The notes beneath the pieces are model-generated. The model had not been told where the DNA came from. It ran no database searches and saw nothing but the letters and a program-made list of their open reading frames with translations. 64,000 nucleotides of DNA from Bacillus paralicheniformis (GTDB lineage Bacteria; Bacillota; Bacilli; Bacillales; Bacillaceae): contig NZ_LBMN02000018.1 of NCBI RefSeq assembly GCF_001042485.2, forward strand, positions 78,048 through 142,047, written 5' to 3'. Each line of letters starts with the position of its first letter. Within the stretch, counting starts at the first letter, position 1. Positions 54,337 through 62,756 of this stretch are shown here, one piece after another. The translations under genes and the position numbers were made by a program.

Positions 54337-54549
54337 ATGGCTCAAAACAACAGACAAAGCAGTTCTAACCAACTATTGGTTCCTGGTGCTGCTCAAGCTA
54401 TCGACCAAATGAAATTCGAAATCGCTTCTGAATTTGGCGTTAACCTTGGAGCAGAAACTACTTCTCGTGCAAACGGTTCAGTTGGAGGAGAAATCACTAA
54501 GCGTTTAGTTTCTTTCGCTCAACAGCAAATGGGTGGAACACAACAATAA
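54337..54549 (+). CDS. sspA: Alpha-type small acid-soluble spore protein SspA
   Basis: 70 residues, typical alpha/beta-type SASP that coats and protects spore DNA and serves as amino acid reserve after germination. Seen: the GPR protease recognition site around [10 protein letters not shown], and the conserved C-terminal [29 protein letters not shown] is a very strong ribosome site before the ATG, and codons are those of a highly expressed gene. Single gene with its own terminator. Confidence 0.98.
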   Translation: MAQNNRQSSSNQLLVPGAAQAIDQMKFEIASEFGVNLGAETTSRANGSVGGEITKRLVSFAQQQMGGTQQ

Positions 54550-54576
54550 TTAAAATTAAAAAGCAATGGATAATGG

Positions 54577-54603
54577 GTGGGGTTTAATCCCCACTCTTTT
54601 TTA
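54577..54603 (+). terminator. Terminator after sspA
   Basis: GTGGGG, loop TTTAAT, CCCCAC, then TCTTTTTT. Confidence 0.9.
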
Positions 54604-54691
54604 TGTTCTGCAAAATAGGCATTTCGGAATACAATTGTATGAAAGGATTATGTATAATAAAAAGATGGCACAAGACAAGGAGATGGATGGG

Positions 54692-56281
54692 TTGAGAAGA
54701 GAAGATTTGATTGCGCCGGAGAAGTATAACGCGGTTGATGAAATTGAAAAATTTAAATCTTCCCGTGATAAAACCGCTTTGATCTGGGAAGATGAATCAG
54801 GACGTCAAGTGTCTTGGACTTATGAAAAATTAATTGAAAGGGCTTACAAAATCGGCAGCATATTGACCCGTTCTGGACTGAAAAAAGGTGACAAGCTTAT
54901 CGTGATGATGCCGCGGATCCCGGAGACGTATGCCGTCTACATGGCCATTTTAAAAGCCGGAATGGTGGTCATCCCATGTTCCGAAATGCTCCGGGCGAAA
55001 GACTTGGATTACAGGATCAAGCATGCCGGCGTCAAAGGAGCCGTCGTATATTCAGCATTTCTTGATGCTTTTCTAGATGTTCAAGCAAAAGATGAGCTGT
55101 CGTTATTTGCCGTCGGAGAAAGCAGAGAAGGGTGGATCAACCTGCCTGAAGAAATGAATCAGGCCGTTGCCGCGGATTTTCAAGCGGCTGATACCTCTCG
55201 CGATGACATCGCATTTTTATCTTACACATCAGGCACGACCGGTCAGCCAAAAGGAGTTGTACATACACACGGCTGGGCTTATGCTCACTTAAGAACGACA
55301 GCTTCCGCATGGCTTGACATTTCAGAAGGGGATCTCGTCTGGGCAACAGCGGGGCCGGGCTGGCAAAAATGGGTATGGAGCCCGTTTTTAGCAGTGCTCG
55401 GCAGCGGTGCAGCCGGCTTTATCTATCACGGGAAATTTACGCCGGAAACGTATTTGCAGCTGATTGAGCGCCATCAAATCAATGTGCTATGCTGTACGCC
55501 GACAGAGTATCGATTCATTGCGAAAGTCAATGATTTGTCTCGCTTTGACCTGTCTTCTCTGCACAGCGCTGTTTCGGCCGGGGAGCCGTTGAACAGGGAA
55601 GTCATTGATACATTTAAAAAGCATTTTCATATTGATGTGCGGGACGGATACGGACAAACGGAAAGCACGCTGTTGGTGGGGATTTTAAAAGGAATGAAAA
55701 TCAAGCCTGGAAGCATGGGAAAACCGACGCCTGGAAACCTGGTTGATATTATAGACGGGAATGGAAAGAGCTGTCCGCAGGGCGTAACGGGCGATATCGC
55801 CGTCCACTTAAGCACGCCGGCACTCTTTAAAGAATATTACAAAGATCAAGAACGAACGCTCCGCCAAAGAAGAGGAGATTACTTTATAACAGGGGATAAG
55901 GCGCGAAAGGATGAAGACGGCTATTTCTGGTTTGAAAGCCGCAATGACGATGTGATCATCAGTTCAGGATATACAATCGGCCCGTTTGAAGTTGAAGATG
56001 CACTGATCAAGCATCCTGAGGTCAAAGAATGTGCTGTTGTGGCAAGCCCTGACGAAATCAGGGGATCGATCGTGAAAGCATATGTTGTCTTAAAGGATCG
56101 ATCCCGCGGCAATGAACAACTGACAAAGGAATTGCAAAACCATGTAAAAGCCATGACGGCCCCTTATAAATACCCCCGGGAGATAGAATTCATCGAAGAA
56201 CTGCCGAAAACGCCATCGGCGAAAATTAAGCGCTTTGAACTAAGACAACGGGAAATCGTTCTTAAAACAAAAGCTGAATAA
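54692..56281 (+). CDS. ytcI: AMP-dependent acyl-CoA synthetase YtcI
   Basis: 529 residues, ANL adenylating enzyme, of the medium-chain/acetyl-CoA synthetase-like group. P-loop YTSGTTGQPKG (about 170-180), DGYGQTE, the hinge region SRNDDVIISSGYTIGPFEVE and the C-terminal catalytic lysine in PKTPSAKIKR are intact. Substrate is probably a fatty or branched acid; not determinable. The frame is open to 54566, but the TTG at 54692 with AAGGAGAT ending 7 nt upstream gives the orthologue's length. A marR-type gene follows after 25 bp. Confidence 0.88.
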   Translation: MRREDLIAPEKYNAVDEIEKFKSSRDKTALIWEDESGRQVSWTYEKLIERAYKIGSILTRSGLKKGDKLIVMMPRIPETYAVYMAILKAGMVVIPCSEMLRAKDLDYRIKHAGVKGAVVYSAFLDAFLDVQAKDELSLFAVGESREGWINLPEEMNQAVAADFQAADTSRDDIAFLSYTSGTTGQPKGVVHTHGWAYAHLRTTASAWLDISEGDLVWATAGPGWQKWVWSPFLAVLGSGAAGFIYHGKFTPETYLQLIERHQINVLCCTPTEYRFIAKVNDLSRFDLSSLHSAVSAGEPLNREVIDTFKKHFHIDVRDGYGQTESTLLVGILKGMKIKPGSMGKPTPGNLVDIIDGNGKSCPQGVTGDIAVHLSTPALFKEYYKDQERTLRQRRGDYFITGDKARKDEDGYFWFESRNDDVIISSGYTIGPFEVEDALIKHPEVKECAVVASPDEIRGSIVKAYVVLKDRSRGNEQLTKELQNHVKAMTAPYKYPREIEFIEELPKTPSAKIKRFELRQREIVLKTKAE

Positions 56282-56306
56282 CCACACAAGAGGGGGGGAA
56301 TATCCT

Positions 56307-56735
56307 TTGGGGCATGACTCACTCCGAAACATCGAGAAGGAAATCGCGCTTTTAGTCCGTCTGACGACGGCCTACAGTCCGCGGTTCGGAAGTCTGGACC
56401 GCTCGGAATATCTGCTGTTAAGCGAGCTTGATAAGCAAAGTCCTCTTGCCATCAACTCGCTGGCTGAAACCTTAATGCTGAATCTTTCGACAGCGAGCAG
56501 ACAGGTTGCAGCATTGGAACGGAAAAAGCTCATCAGGCGTTTTCCCGATCCCAACAACGGCCGGATCAGCCTTGTAGAAATGACTTCAGAGGGCATTGAT
56601 ACTCTGAAAAAAGTGCAAAAGGCTCGCTATCATGTATACACGGAGGTTCTTCAAGACTGGACAAAAGAAGAACTGAGCACATTGGAAACTCATTTGATCA
56701 GACTGAATCAGGATTTTAAAAAGTGGAGCAAATAA
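56307..56735 (+). CDS. MarR-family transcriptional regulator
   Basis: 142 residues, winged-helix MarR fold: recognition helix region LMLNLSTASRQVAALERKKLIRR (about 52-75, here split) and the wing DPNNGRISLVEMTSEG (about 80-95). Dimerising helices flank it. The start is TTG 56307 after AGAGGGGGGG. It lies 25 bp after ytcI and ahead of a terminator, so it is likely in the ytcI operon and may sense an acid or acyl-CoA related to it. I do not recall a MarR gene here in B. subtilis 168. Confidence 0.85.
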   Translation: MGHDSLRNIEKEIALLVRLTTAYSPRFGSLDRSEYLLLSELDKQSPLAINSLAETLMLNLSTASRQVAALERKKLIRRFPDPNNGRISLVEMTSEGIDTLKKVQKARYHVYTEVLQDWTKEELSTLETHLIRLNQDFKKWSK

Positions 56736-56741
56736 TCGGCT

Positions 56742-56782
56742 AAAGGCTGTTGGTCAGACGATCACCAGCCTTTTTCTTTTTA
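56742..56782 (+). terminator. Terminator after the ytcI-marR unit
   Basis: AAAGGCTGTTGGT pairs imperfectly with ATCACCAGCCTTT, followed by TTCTTTTT. Confidence 0.85.
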
Positions 56783-56859
56783 ATCTGTTGATTTATAGAA
56801 AAAAGGATGCGTAATACAACTTGTAATACGATATATAAAAACCGGAAGGAGGAGCACTT

Positions 56860-56991
56860 TTGAGGCAATCCGATGTGTCGATATTAAATTCGTCCGCCAA
56901 AGTGCTTGCTACCCGGCATGAATGCGGAAATGAAAATTTCGTGATAAACAACCGCAAAAAAGAGCAGGAAGAACATCCCGCTCTTTATTGA
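56860..56991 (+). CDS. Possible small 43-residue ORF
   Basis: TTG 56860 follows AAGGAGGAG by a usable distance and opens 43 codons (product starts RQSDVSILNSSAKVLATRHE, contains one Cys, polar throughout). Its last codons run through the hairpin that terminates nadK2 from the other strand, which makes it either a real small gene overlapping that terminator or a chance frame behind a good ribosome site. No family recognised. Confidence 0.4.
   Translation: MRQSDVSILNSSAKVLATRHECGNENFVINNRKKEQEEHPALY
56956..56986 (-). terminator. Terminator after nadK2
   Basis: On the minus strand AAAGAGC(GGGA) pairs with (TTCC)GCTCTTT with small mismatches, followed by six T. Confidence 0.75.
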
Positions 56992-57008
56992 TGAAAAGGT
57001 TTTCAAAA

Positions 57009-57806
57009 TTATAGAAATGTGCGCCTTACTTTTTCCCAAAACGAATTGTCTTTTAATTTAATGGTTTTGATCATCTTGCCTGAGAGGCTGACTTCGACTT
57101 CTTTTACATGCATCGTACTGAAGGCTTCGTTATCAAGGCCGATGATCGGATAGTCGTTCCCGTCTTGGACGATTTTTAATGTCAGCTTTCGATCCGCACT
57201 TAAAATAAACGGAGATCCGAGCGTTCTGTATGTGTTGTTGTTCAATGAAGCGAGCTCTGTCACCTGTATGCATGGAAGCAGCGGATCAACGACGGCCCCT
57301 TCAACCGATTTGTTATACGCGGTGCTTCCGGTCGGAGTGGACACGATCATTCCGTCCCCGCGGAATGTTTCAAAGTGAAGATCATCAATATAAACGTCCA
57401 TCACAAATGTTTTAATAATGCTTGAACGGATGGATACCTCATTCAGACATTGAAAGCTTGTCCCGTCAACGGTTACATCGATCAGCGGATATTTTCTGAC
57501 CTCGATTTGTTCAGAGTTTGTCGCTTCAATCATTTTATCGGTATCATGTATATTAAAATCCGCATACAAATGAGCTTTCCCCTTTTTGGCCACGCCTACG
57601 TACAGGCAGTCATCCCTGAAATTCGTCTTTCGAACCGCCTGCAAAAATGTCCCGTCGCCGCCGATGCTTGCGATAATATTGGCTTCATTGTGGTGGTGAA
57701 CGACGCGAAATCCGTGTTCTTCTGCAAGGTGTTTCAGTTTTTTGCACTGCTCGTCGGTTTCTTCGCTTTTTTTGTAAAAGAAATAAATGTTCCGGCGGTC
57801 TGTCAC
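57009..57806 (-). CDS. nadK2: NAD kinase 2 (YtdI, NadKB)
   Basis: 265 residues; phosphorylates NAD to NADP. GGDGT at 49-53, the substrate motif NE in CLNEVSIRSS, and GDGMIVSTPTGSTAYNKS are diagnostic. It is the second Bacillus NAD kinase (the other is YjbN). An ATG at 57812 lies only one base after GGGGAG; the GTG at 57806 has correct spacing and matches the orthologue start MTDxRRN, so I use it. Monocistronic, divergent from sppA. Confidence 0.92.
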   Translation of the reverse strand: MTDRRNIYFFYKKSEETDEQCKKLKHLAEEHGFRVVHHHNEANIIASIGGDGTFLQAVRKTNFRDDCLYVGVAKKGKAHLYADFNIHDTDKMIEATNSEQIEVRKYPLIDVTVDGTSFQCLNEVSIRSSIIKTFVMDVYIDDLHFETFRGDGMIVSTPTGSTAYNKSVEGAVVDPLLPCIQVTELASLNNNTYRTLGSPFILSADRKLTLKIVQDGNDYPIIGLDNEAFSTMHVKEVEVSLSGKMIKTIKLKDNSFWEKVRRTFL

Positions 57807-57999
57807 AATCATTCTCCCCTTTGTCTGTTAAGTTTAGATTTTTCTGCCATCTAACATGTATGTTAAAATGACCTGTGACCCTTAGTTTACCATGTCCAAA
57901 AACTTCTTGTATATGAAGCGGCATCATACTGAACTTTTTCTCTTCATATACGTACTAAGACATGCAGCTTTTTTTATTCAAAGGAGGAGAACAGACAAA

Positions 58000-59007
58000 A
58001 TGAATGCGAAAAGATGGATCGCACTTGTCATCGCGCTGGGCGTTTTTGCGTTATCTGCGGTGGTGAGCCTTTTGCTAGCAGTATTTGACACGATGGGGAA
58101 TGACGGAAAGATGCAGTTTGGCCTTAATGACACCCAGGAAGAAACGGTGCTTGAAGAAGGAAACAGCTCAAGAAAAATCGCCGTGCTTGAAGTGAACGGA
58201 ACGATTTCCGACAATGGCGGCGCTTCTGGCTTGTTCAGCTCTGAAGGCTATAACCACAGATCGTTTTTGCAAATGCTTGAAAAAGCAAAAGACGACTCTG
58301 CTGTAAAGGGCATTATTCTGCGCGTCAATTCTCCGGGTGGCGGAGTATACGAAAGCGCCGAAATACATAAGAAGCTTGAAGAGATCAAAAAAGATACGAA
58401 AAAACCGATTTACGTATCAATGGGCTCGATGGCTGCATCTGGAGGCTATTACATTTCAACGCCTGCCGACAAAATCTTTGCAGCGCCGGACACGCTGACG
58501 GGTTCACTAGGGGTCATCATGGAAAGCCTTAACTACAGCAAGCTTGCAGAAAAGCTTGGATTGAAAACGGAAACGATCAAAAGCGGTGAGTTTAAAGACA
58601 TCATGTCACCGACGCGCGATATGACGAAAAAAGAAAGAGAAATCATGCAGTCAATGGTCGATGACGCGTACGAAGGATTTGTCGATGTTATAGCCGACGG
58701 ACGCAGCATGTCCGAAAATGACGTGAAAAAAATTGCCGACGGACGCGTTTATGACGGCCGCCAGGCGAAACAGAACCATCTCATTGATGAGCTCGGCTAC
58801 TATGAGGATGCGGTCAAAGCGATGAAAAAAGACCACAAAAACCTTGCCGGAGCGTCTGTTGTCAGCTATGAAGAATCGGCCGGCCTTGCGTCGCTCTTTT
58901 CGATGACTGCAAATAAGATGTTTAAAAGCGAAGCCGATTTCTTAAACATTAAAGAAGCAATTTCTCAATCCGGCGCACCGAGACTCATGTATTTATACGC
59001 TAAATAG
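58000..59007 (+). CDS. sppA: Signal peptide peptidase SppA (YteI)
   Basis: 335 residues. One N-terminal membrane helix (about 5-30), then the S49 serine protease domain outside the membrane. Catalytic S147 (SMAASGGYY) and K199 ([10 protein letters not shown]) stand exactly at the positions known for B. subtilis SppA. It digests leftover signal peptides and other membrane-near peptides, and contributes to lantibiotic resistance in B. subtilis. AAAGGAGGAG precedes ATG 58000; the frame is open upstream but without ribosome site. Its inhibitor gene follows after 15 bp. Confidence 0.95.
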   Translation: MNAKRWIALVIALGVFALSAVVSLLLAVFDTMGNDGKMQFGLNDTQEETVLEEGNSSRKIAVLEVNGTISDNGGASGLFSSEGYNHRSFLQMLEKAKDDSAVKGIILRVNSPGGGVYESAEIHKKLEEIKKDTKKPIYVSMGSMAASGGYYISTPADKIFAAPDTLTGSLGVIMESLNYSKLAEKLGLKTETIKSGEFKDIMSPTRDMTKKEREIMQSMVDDAYEGFVDVIADGRSMSENDVKKIADGRVYDGRQAKQNHLIDELGYYEDAVKAMKKDHKNLAGASVVSYEESAGLASLFSMTANKMFKSEADFLNIKEAISQSGAPRLMYLYAK

Positions 59008-59022
59008 GAGGGGACCGAAAAA

Positions 59023-59541
59023 ATGGATGTGACTTATGATGGAAAGGATCATAATGAATTATCACCGGACGCCGGTGTTTCCAGGGAAGAATCGGCCCCG
59101 CATGTAGAGCATGCATATGCCGGTTTTTGGATCAGGCTGTTTGCCTTTCTGCTCGACGGGATTGTTGTCGGCAGCATCAACAAATTAGCGGTTTCACCTG
59201 TTTTCAGCCTGCTGAATCTCCCTAAAGAATCAGGGTTTTTCACCTTTTCGCTTTATTCTTTTGTAACGGCGGCAGTATTTTTCGCTTATTTCGTCCTGAT
59301 GACGAAGTATTTCGGACAGACGTTGGGCAAGATGGTATTCGGGCTGAGGGTCGTGTCGCTTGTCCCGGAAAAAGGGCTGACATGGGATGTGATCTTGTTT
59401 AGGGAGCTTATCGGCCGCTATATCAACAGTTTGTATATTACGTATCTCGTTGCTGCATTTTCGCCAAAGAAACAGGGGATTCACGATTTCTTTGCGGACA
59501 CGGCGGTTATTCATGAAAAGCTGTATCGAAAAAAAGACTGA
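59023..59541 (+). CDS. sppI: RDD-family membrane protein YteJ / SppI, inhibitor of SppA
   Basis: 172 residues with three or four membrane segments and the RDD-domain start AGFWIRLFAFLLDGIVV (around 32-48) and FGQTLGKMVFGLRVV. In B. subtilis this protein was shown to complex with SppA and inhibit it. An acidic N-terminal tail of about 25 residues precedes the first helix. AGGAGGGG before the ATG; co-transcribed with sppA. Confidence 0.88.
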   Translation: MDVTYDGKDHNELSPDAGVSREESAPHVEHAYAGFWIRLFAFLLDGIVVGSINKLAVSPVFSLLNLPKESGFFTFSLYSFVTAAVFFAYFVLMTKYFGQTLGKMVFGLRVVSLVPEKGLTWDVILFRELIGRYINSLYITYLVAAFSPKKQGIHDFFADTAVIHEKLYRKKD

Positions 59542-59549
59542 GCGTATCA

Positions 59550-59583
59550 AACCCGGCTGCTGAAAGACAGCCGGGTTTTTTTG
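59550..59583 (+). terminator. Terminator after sppA-sppI
   Basis: AACCCGGCTG pairs with CAGCCGGGTT around CTGAAAGA, with seven T following. Confidence 0.92.
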
Positions 59584-59659
59584 CTGCCTAGAATAAGCTC
59601 CGTCTATGTTTATTTTTTCAAATTTCTTCCTATAATGATTAGTATGAGGAAGTGAAATC

Positions 59660-60343
59660 ATGATTTACATATGGATTGCGGGAGTATTCCTTCTTTTGGC
59701 AGCGTTAATGATGATGAAAATCCGCATCGCGATCGAATATCTTCATACAGACGATGACGACCGGCTGACCTTTAAAGTTCGAACAGGTTTTGGGCTTCTG
59801 CGCTTCAAAAAGGAAATTCCGGTGATTAAAATCAATCAGCAGGATATGACCGTTGATGTAAAAGAACAGACGAATACGGCTCTAAAAAACGATAAAAAGA
59901 GGAGAAAAGTCGGCTATCGGGAAGTGTTCGATAATACGAAGCAAATCAAAAAATTGGTGGAACAGGTCATCAATCTGCAGCCGCTTATCCGCCGATTTAT
60001 GAAGCGGATTCACATCACGAAGCTCGAATGGACCTCAGTCCTCGGCTTTCCTGATGCCGCTTTAACCGGAATCGTCACGGGAGGCGCCTGGTCTCTGAAA
60101 GCCGGCACAATGGCTCTCTTGCATCAGATTTTTTGCTTTGACAGCCAGCCGGAATACGAAGTGATTCCAGTCTTTAACAGCCGCTCCTCTAAAACGCATC
60201 TGACATGTATATTCCATTTTCGCGTTGGCCATGCTATAACCGCAGCTTTTAGAATCGTGATGAACTGGAAAGGGAAAATGCGCGGCTTATTTAAGCTGCC
60301 AAAAAATCTGTCAGGTTCAACAAAGAATGATTCATCAGTATAG
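59660..60343 (+). CDS. ytfI: DUF2953 protein YtfI
   Basis: 227 residues. N-terminal membrane segment (about 2-18), then a DUF2953-type soluble domain with WTSVLGFPDAALTGIVTGGAWSLK (split near 115-140). It precedes gerW by 12 bp; in B. subtilis ytfI-ytfJ is a forespore (sigma-F) operon, which suggests a role in spores. Molecular function unknown. GAGGAAGTGA before the ATG; a TATAAT-like element lies at about 59630. Confidence 0.87.
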   Translation: MIYIWIAGVFLLLAALMMMKIRIAIEYLHTDDDDRLTFKVRTGFGLLRFKKEIPVIKINQQDMTVDVKEQTNTALKNDKKRRKVGYREVFDNTKQIKKLVEQVINLQPLIRRFMKRIHITKLEWTSVLGFPDAALTGIVTGGAWSLKAGTMALLHQIFCFDSQPEYEVIPVFNSRSSKTHLTCIFHFRVGHAITAAFRIVMNWKGKMRGLFKLPKNLSGSTKNDSSV

Positions 60344-60355
60344 GAGGAATGGAAT

Positions 60356-60814
60356 ATGGCTGAACATCCAATTCAAGGTTTGATGAAAACCGCAATGGAA
60401 AATTTAAAGGAAATGATCGATGTCAATACCATTATCGGAGATCCTGTAGAAACACCTGACGGCAGCGTCATCCTAACCGTCTCCAGAGTGGGATTCGGTT
60501 TTGCGGCTGGCGGAAGCGAGTTCGGCGGAAATAAACCGGCCGAATCCAAAGCGAGCGATGGAGATCGTGAACGAAAAGAATCGAAGCTCCCGTTTGGCGG
60601 GGGAAGCGGGGGAGGCGTATCGATTACGCCGATTGCTTTTTTGATTGTCGGATCATCAGGCGTTAAAATCCTGCATTTGGATGAAAACACGCACGTCATC
60701 GATAAGATTTTAGACGCAGCCCCGCAAACGATCGAACGGATTCAGCATATGTTTAAGAAAAACGATAAGCAAAAGCAAAATATGAACCGCCAAAACCAGA
60801 CGCCTCCATTTTAA
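60356..60814 (+). CDS. gerW: Sporulation/germination protein GerW (YtfJ)
   Basis: 152 residues of the GerW/YtfJ family: HPIQGLMKTAMENLKEMID at the start, the glycine-rich core VGFGFAAGGSEFGG and GGGSGGGVSITPIAFLIV, then a Gln/Asn/Lys-rich tail. In B. subtilis YtfJ is needed for normal germination, affecting dipicolinic acid release or nutrient response. It has a strong AGGAGGA ribosome site and is the second gene of ytfI-gerW, closed by a terminator. Confidence 0.92.
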   Translation: MAEHPIQGLMKTAMENLKEMIDVNTIIGDPVETPDGSVILTVSRVGFGFAAGGSEFGGNKPAESKASDGDRERKESKLPFGGGSGGGVSITPIAFLIVGSSGVKILHLDENTHVIDKILDAAPQTIERIQHMFKKNDKQKQNMNRQNQTPPF

Positions 60815-60838
60815 AAGCTTCGGCTTTCCGGCCACAGA

Positions 60839-60872
60839 AGTTAACTGTTCCTGCAGCAGTTAACTTTTTTTG
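60839..60872 (+). terminator. Terminator after gerW
   Basis: AGTTAACTG pairs with CAGTTAACT around TTCCTGCAG, then six or seven T. Confidence 0.9.
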
Positions 60873-60891
60873 TCTCGGCCGGACTTAAGCT

Positions 60892-60920
60892 TTGCAGTTT
60901 GTCCTAAACTCTTTTATAGT
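60892..60920 (+). promoter_or_regulatory. Sigma-A promoter of tpx
   Basis: TTGCAG (60892-60897), 17-nt spacer, TATAGT (60915-60920), 31 bp before the start codon. Confidence 0.75.
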
Positions 60921-60951
60921 AGAGTCATACATAAATGAAGGAGGAATGATG

Positions 60952-61455
60952 ATGGCTTCAATTACATTTAAAGGAAACCCGGTGACACTGGTAGGTTCAG
61001 AAGTGAAAGTCGGAGACCAGGCGCCTGATTTCACTGTTTTGTCCAATTCGCTTGAGGAAGTCACGCTTCAAGACATTAAAGGCAAACCAGCCGTTATTTC
61101 GGTGATTCCGTCTATCGATACAGGTGTTTGTGACGCGCAGACCCGCCGCTTTAACGAAGAAGCCGCAGGCCTCGGTTCAGTGAAAGTGTATACGATCAGC
61201 GCGGATCTGCCGTTTGCACAGGCTCGCTGGTGCGGAGCAAACGGAATTGAAAATGTGGAAACATTGTCAGATCATAGGGAAATGTCTTTTGGGGAAGCAT
61301 TCGGGCTTTACATTAAAGAATTGAGATTGCTTGCCCGCGCCGTATTTGTGTTAGATGAAAACGGAAAAGTCGTCTACACTGAATACGTCAGCGAAGCGAC
61401 AAACCACCCGGACTATGACAAAGCCATCGAAGCTGCCAAATCACTCGTTAAGTAA
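60952..61455 (+). CDS. tpx: Thiol peroxidase Tpx
   Basis: 167 residues, atypical 2-Cys peroxiredoxin reducing hydroperoxides with electrons from thioredoxin. Peroxidatic C60 ([11 protein letters not shown]) and resolving C94 (ARWCGANG) are at the family's standard positions. Three ATG codons in a row (60946, 60949, 60952) follow GAAGGAGG; the third has the best spacing and gives the orthologue start MASITF. Single gene. Confidence 0.95.
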   Translation: MASITFKGNPVTLVGSEVKVGDQAPDFTVLSNSLEEVTLQDIKGKPAVISVIPSIDTGVCDAQTRRFNEEAAGLGSVKVYTISADLPFAQARWCGANGIENVETLSDHREMSFGEAFGLYIKELRLLARAVFVLDENGKVVYTEYVSEATNHPDYDKAIEAAKSLVK

Positions 61456-61466
61456 ATTCAACTCAT

Positions 61467-61508
61467 AAAAGGGCTCCAGGTGATCATCTTGCCGGAGCTC
61501 TTTTCATG
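61467..61508 (+). terminator. Terminator after tpx
   Basis: AAAAGGGCTCC pairs with GGAGCTCTTTT (one G-T) around a 16-nt loop. The T-run is the stem end itself. Confidence 0.65.
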
Positions 61509-61540
61509 GCTTTGATTTTTTGATAAGGAGAGACATCATC

Positions 61541-62527
61541 ATGCAAAACTATCCAGTCGAAACGATTTATGAATGGCTTGACAAAGGAGCGGAAATCATC
61601 GCACGTGACCTGCAGATCCCTTACATAGAAGGATTGGCGGAAGCAGGAGAGGCATTCTTTACAGGTTCCGCGGACCGCGGGCTTTCCGAAAAAGCCGAAC
61701 AAAAGGTGAAGGATCTGCTCGGCCGTGCGCGTTTTTCAGAATGCAGCCATGAGGCGATCCGAAAAGCCTTCCAGCTTGCCATCCTGAAAGGCCAGAAAGA
61801 TATTCCCCATCCGAACCGGCAGATGACGCCCGATACAATCGGTTTATTTATCGGATATCTGGTGAACAAATTCATCGGACCCAAAAAAGAATTGACGCTG
61901 TTTGATCCGGCGGTCGGCACTGGAAACCTGCTGCTTGCCGTCTTGAACCAGCTGGCCGGTGAAGCCGGAAAAGCGTTCGGCTCAGAGATTGATGACGTTC
62001 TGATCAAGCTCGCCTATGTCCAGGCAAACCTGCAGGAAAAGGAAATCGAGCTTTTTAACCAGGACAGCCTGCAGCCGATTTTTATGGAGCCTGCCGATGC
62101 GGTCATTTGCGATCTTCCCGTCGGATATTATCCTGATGACGAAAGCGCGCGCGCTTTCGAATTAAAGGCAGATGAAGGCCATTCTTTTTCACACCATTTG
62201 TTTATTGAACAAAGCTTGACCTATACGAAACCGGGCGGCTATTTATTTTTTATGATTCCGAACCAATTGTTCGAAAGCAGCCAAAGCGAAAAGCTGCGTA
62301 CCTTTTTAAAGGACAATGCGTATATTAATGCAGTGCTTCAGCTTCCGCTGTCGATTTTCAAAGATGAGGCACACGCGAAGAGCATTTTGGTTTTACAAAA
62401 GCATGGCGAACAGGCGAAAGCGCCTAAACAAGTTCTGCTTGCACAAGTTCCATCATTCGCCAATCAGGATGCGATGCTGAAAATGACAGCCAAACTCGAC
62501 AACTGGTTTCAAGCTGAAAAAAGATAA
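61541..62527 (+). CDS. ytxK: Class I SAM-dependent methyltransferase YtxK
   Basis: 328 residues. An N-terminal helical region (1-95) precedes an N6-adenine-methylase-like Rossmann domain with SAM motif FDPAVGTGNLL (121-131) and an acidic second strand. The catalytic tetrapeptide expected as (N/D)PP(Y/F) reads DLPV at 191-194 followed by GYY, so adenine methylation is doubtful. B. subtilis YtxK is similar and of unknown target. ATG 61541 after AAGGAGAG. Lies between tpx and ackA, terminator downstream. Confidence 0.88.
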   Translation: MQNYPVETIYEWLDKGAEIIARDLQIPYIEGLAEAGEAFFTGSADRGLSEKAEQKVKDLLGRARFSECSHEAIRKAFQLAILKGQKDIPHPNRQMTPDTIGLFIGYLVNKFIGPKKELTLFDPAVGTGNLLLAVLNQLAGEAGKAFGSEIDDVLIKLAYVQANLQEKEIELFNQDSLQPIFMEPADAVICDLPVGYYPDDESARAFELKADEGHSFSHHLFIEQSLTYTKPGGYLFFMIPNQLFESSQSEKLRTFLKDNAYINAVLQLPLSIFKDEAHAKSILVLQKHGEQAKAPKQVLLAQVPSFANQDAMLKMTAKLDNWFQAEKR

Positions 62528-62529
62528 GC

Positions 62530-62566
62530 AGATCAGAGAAGATATATTCTCTGATCTGTTTTTATA
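62530..62566 (+). terminator. Terminator after ytxK
   Basis: CAGATCAGAGAA pairs perfectly with TTCTCTGATCTG around GATATA, then TTTTTA. Confidence 0.92.
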
Positions 62567-62603
62567 TTCAGAAAATAATAATTTCTTTGTGAAAGCGTTA
62601 ACA
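62564..62603 (+). promoter_or_regulatory. CodY-like box and perfect cre site upstream of ackA
   Basis: TGAAAGCGTTAACA at 62590-62603 matches all 14 positions of the cre consensus. A CodY-like box (12 of 15) at 62564-62578 lies just upstream. Both sit far upstream of ackA, as in B. subtilis, where CcpA and CodY activate acetate formation under glucose excess. Confidence 0.85.
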
Positions 62604-62756
62604 TGTCGGATCGTGACTTGAAATGCACTCTTTTGAGTGTTTAAATGAGAAAGGCAGATATTTTTTGAATTTACTAAGAACGATTTTATACATATTTTTT
62701 ATGATCCGGGTTGAACATAATGTCACCGGACTATAGGTAAAAAGGAGCGTCATTTT

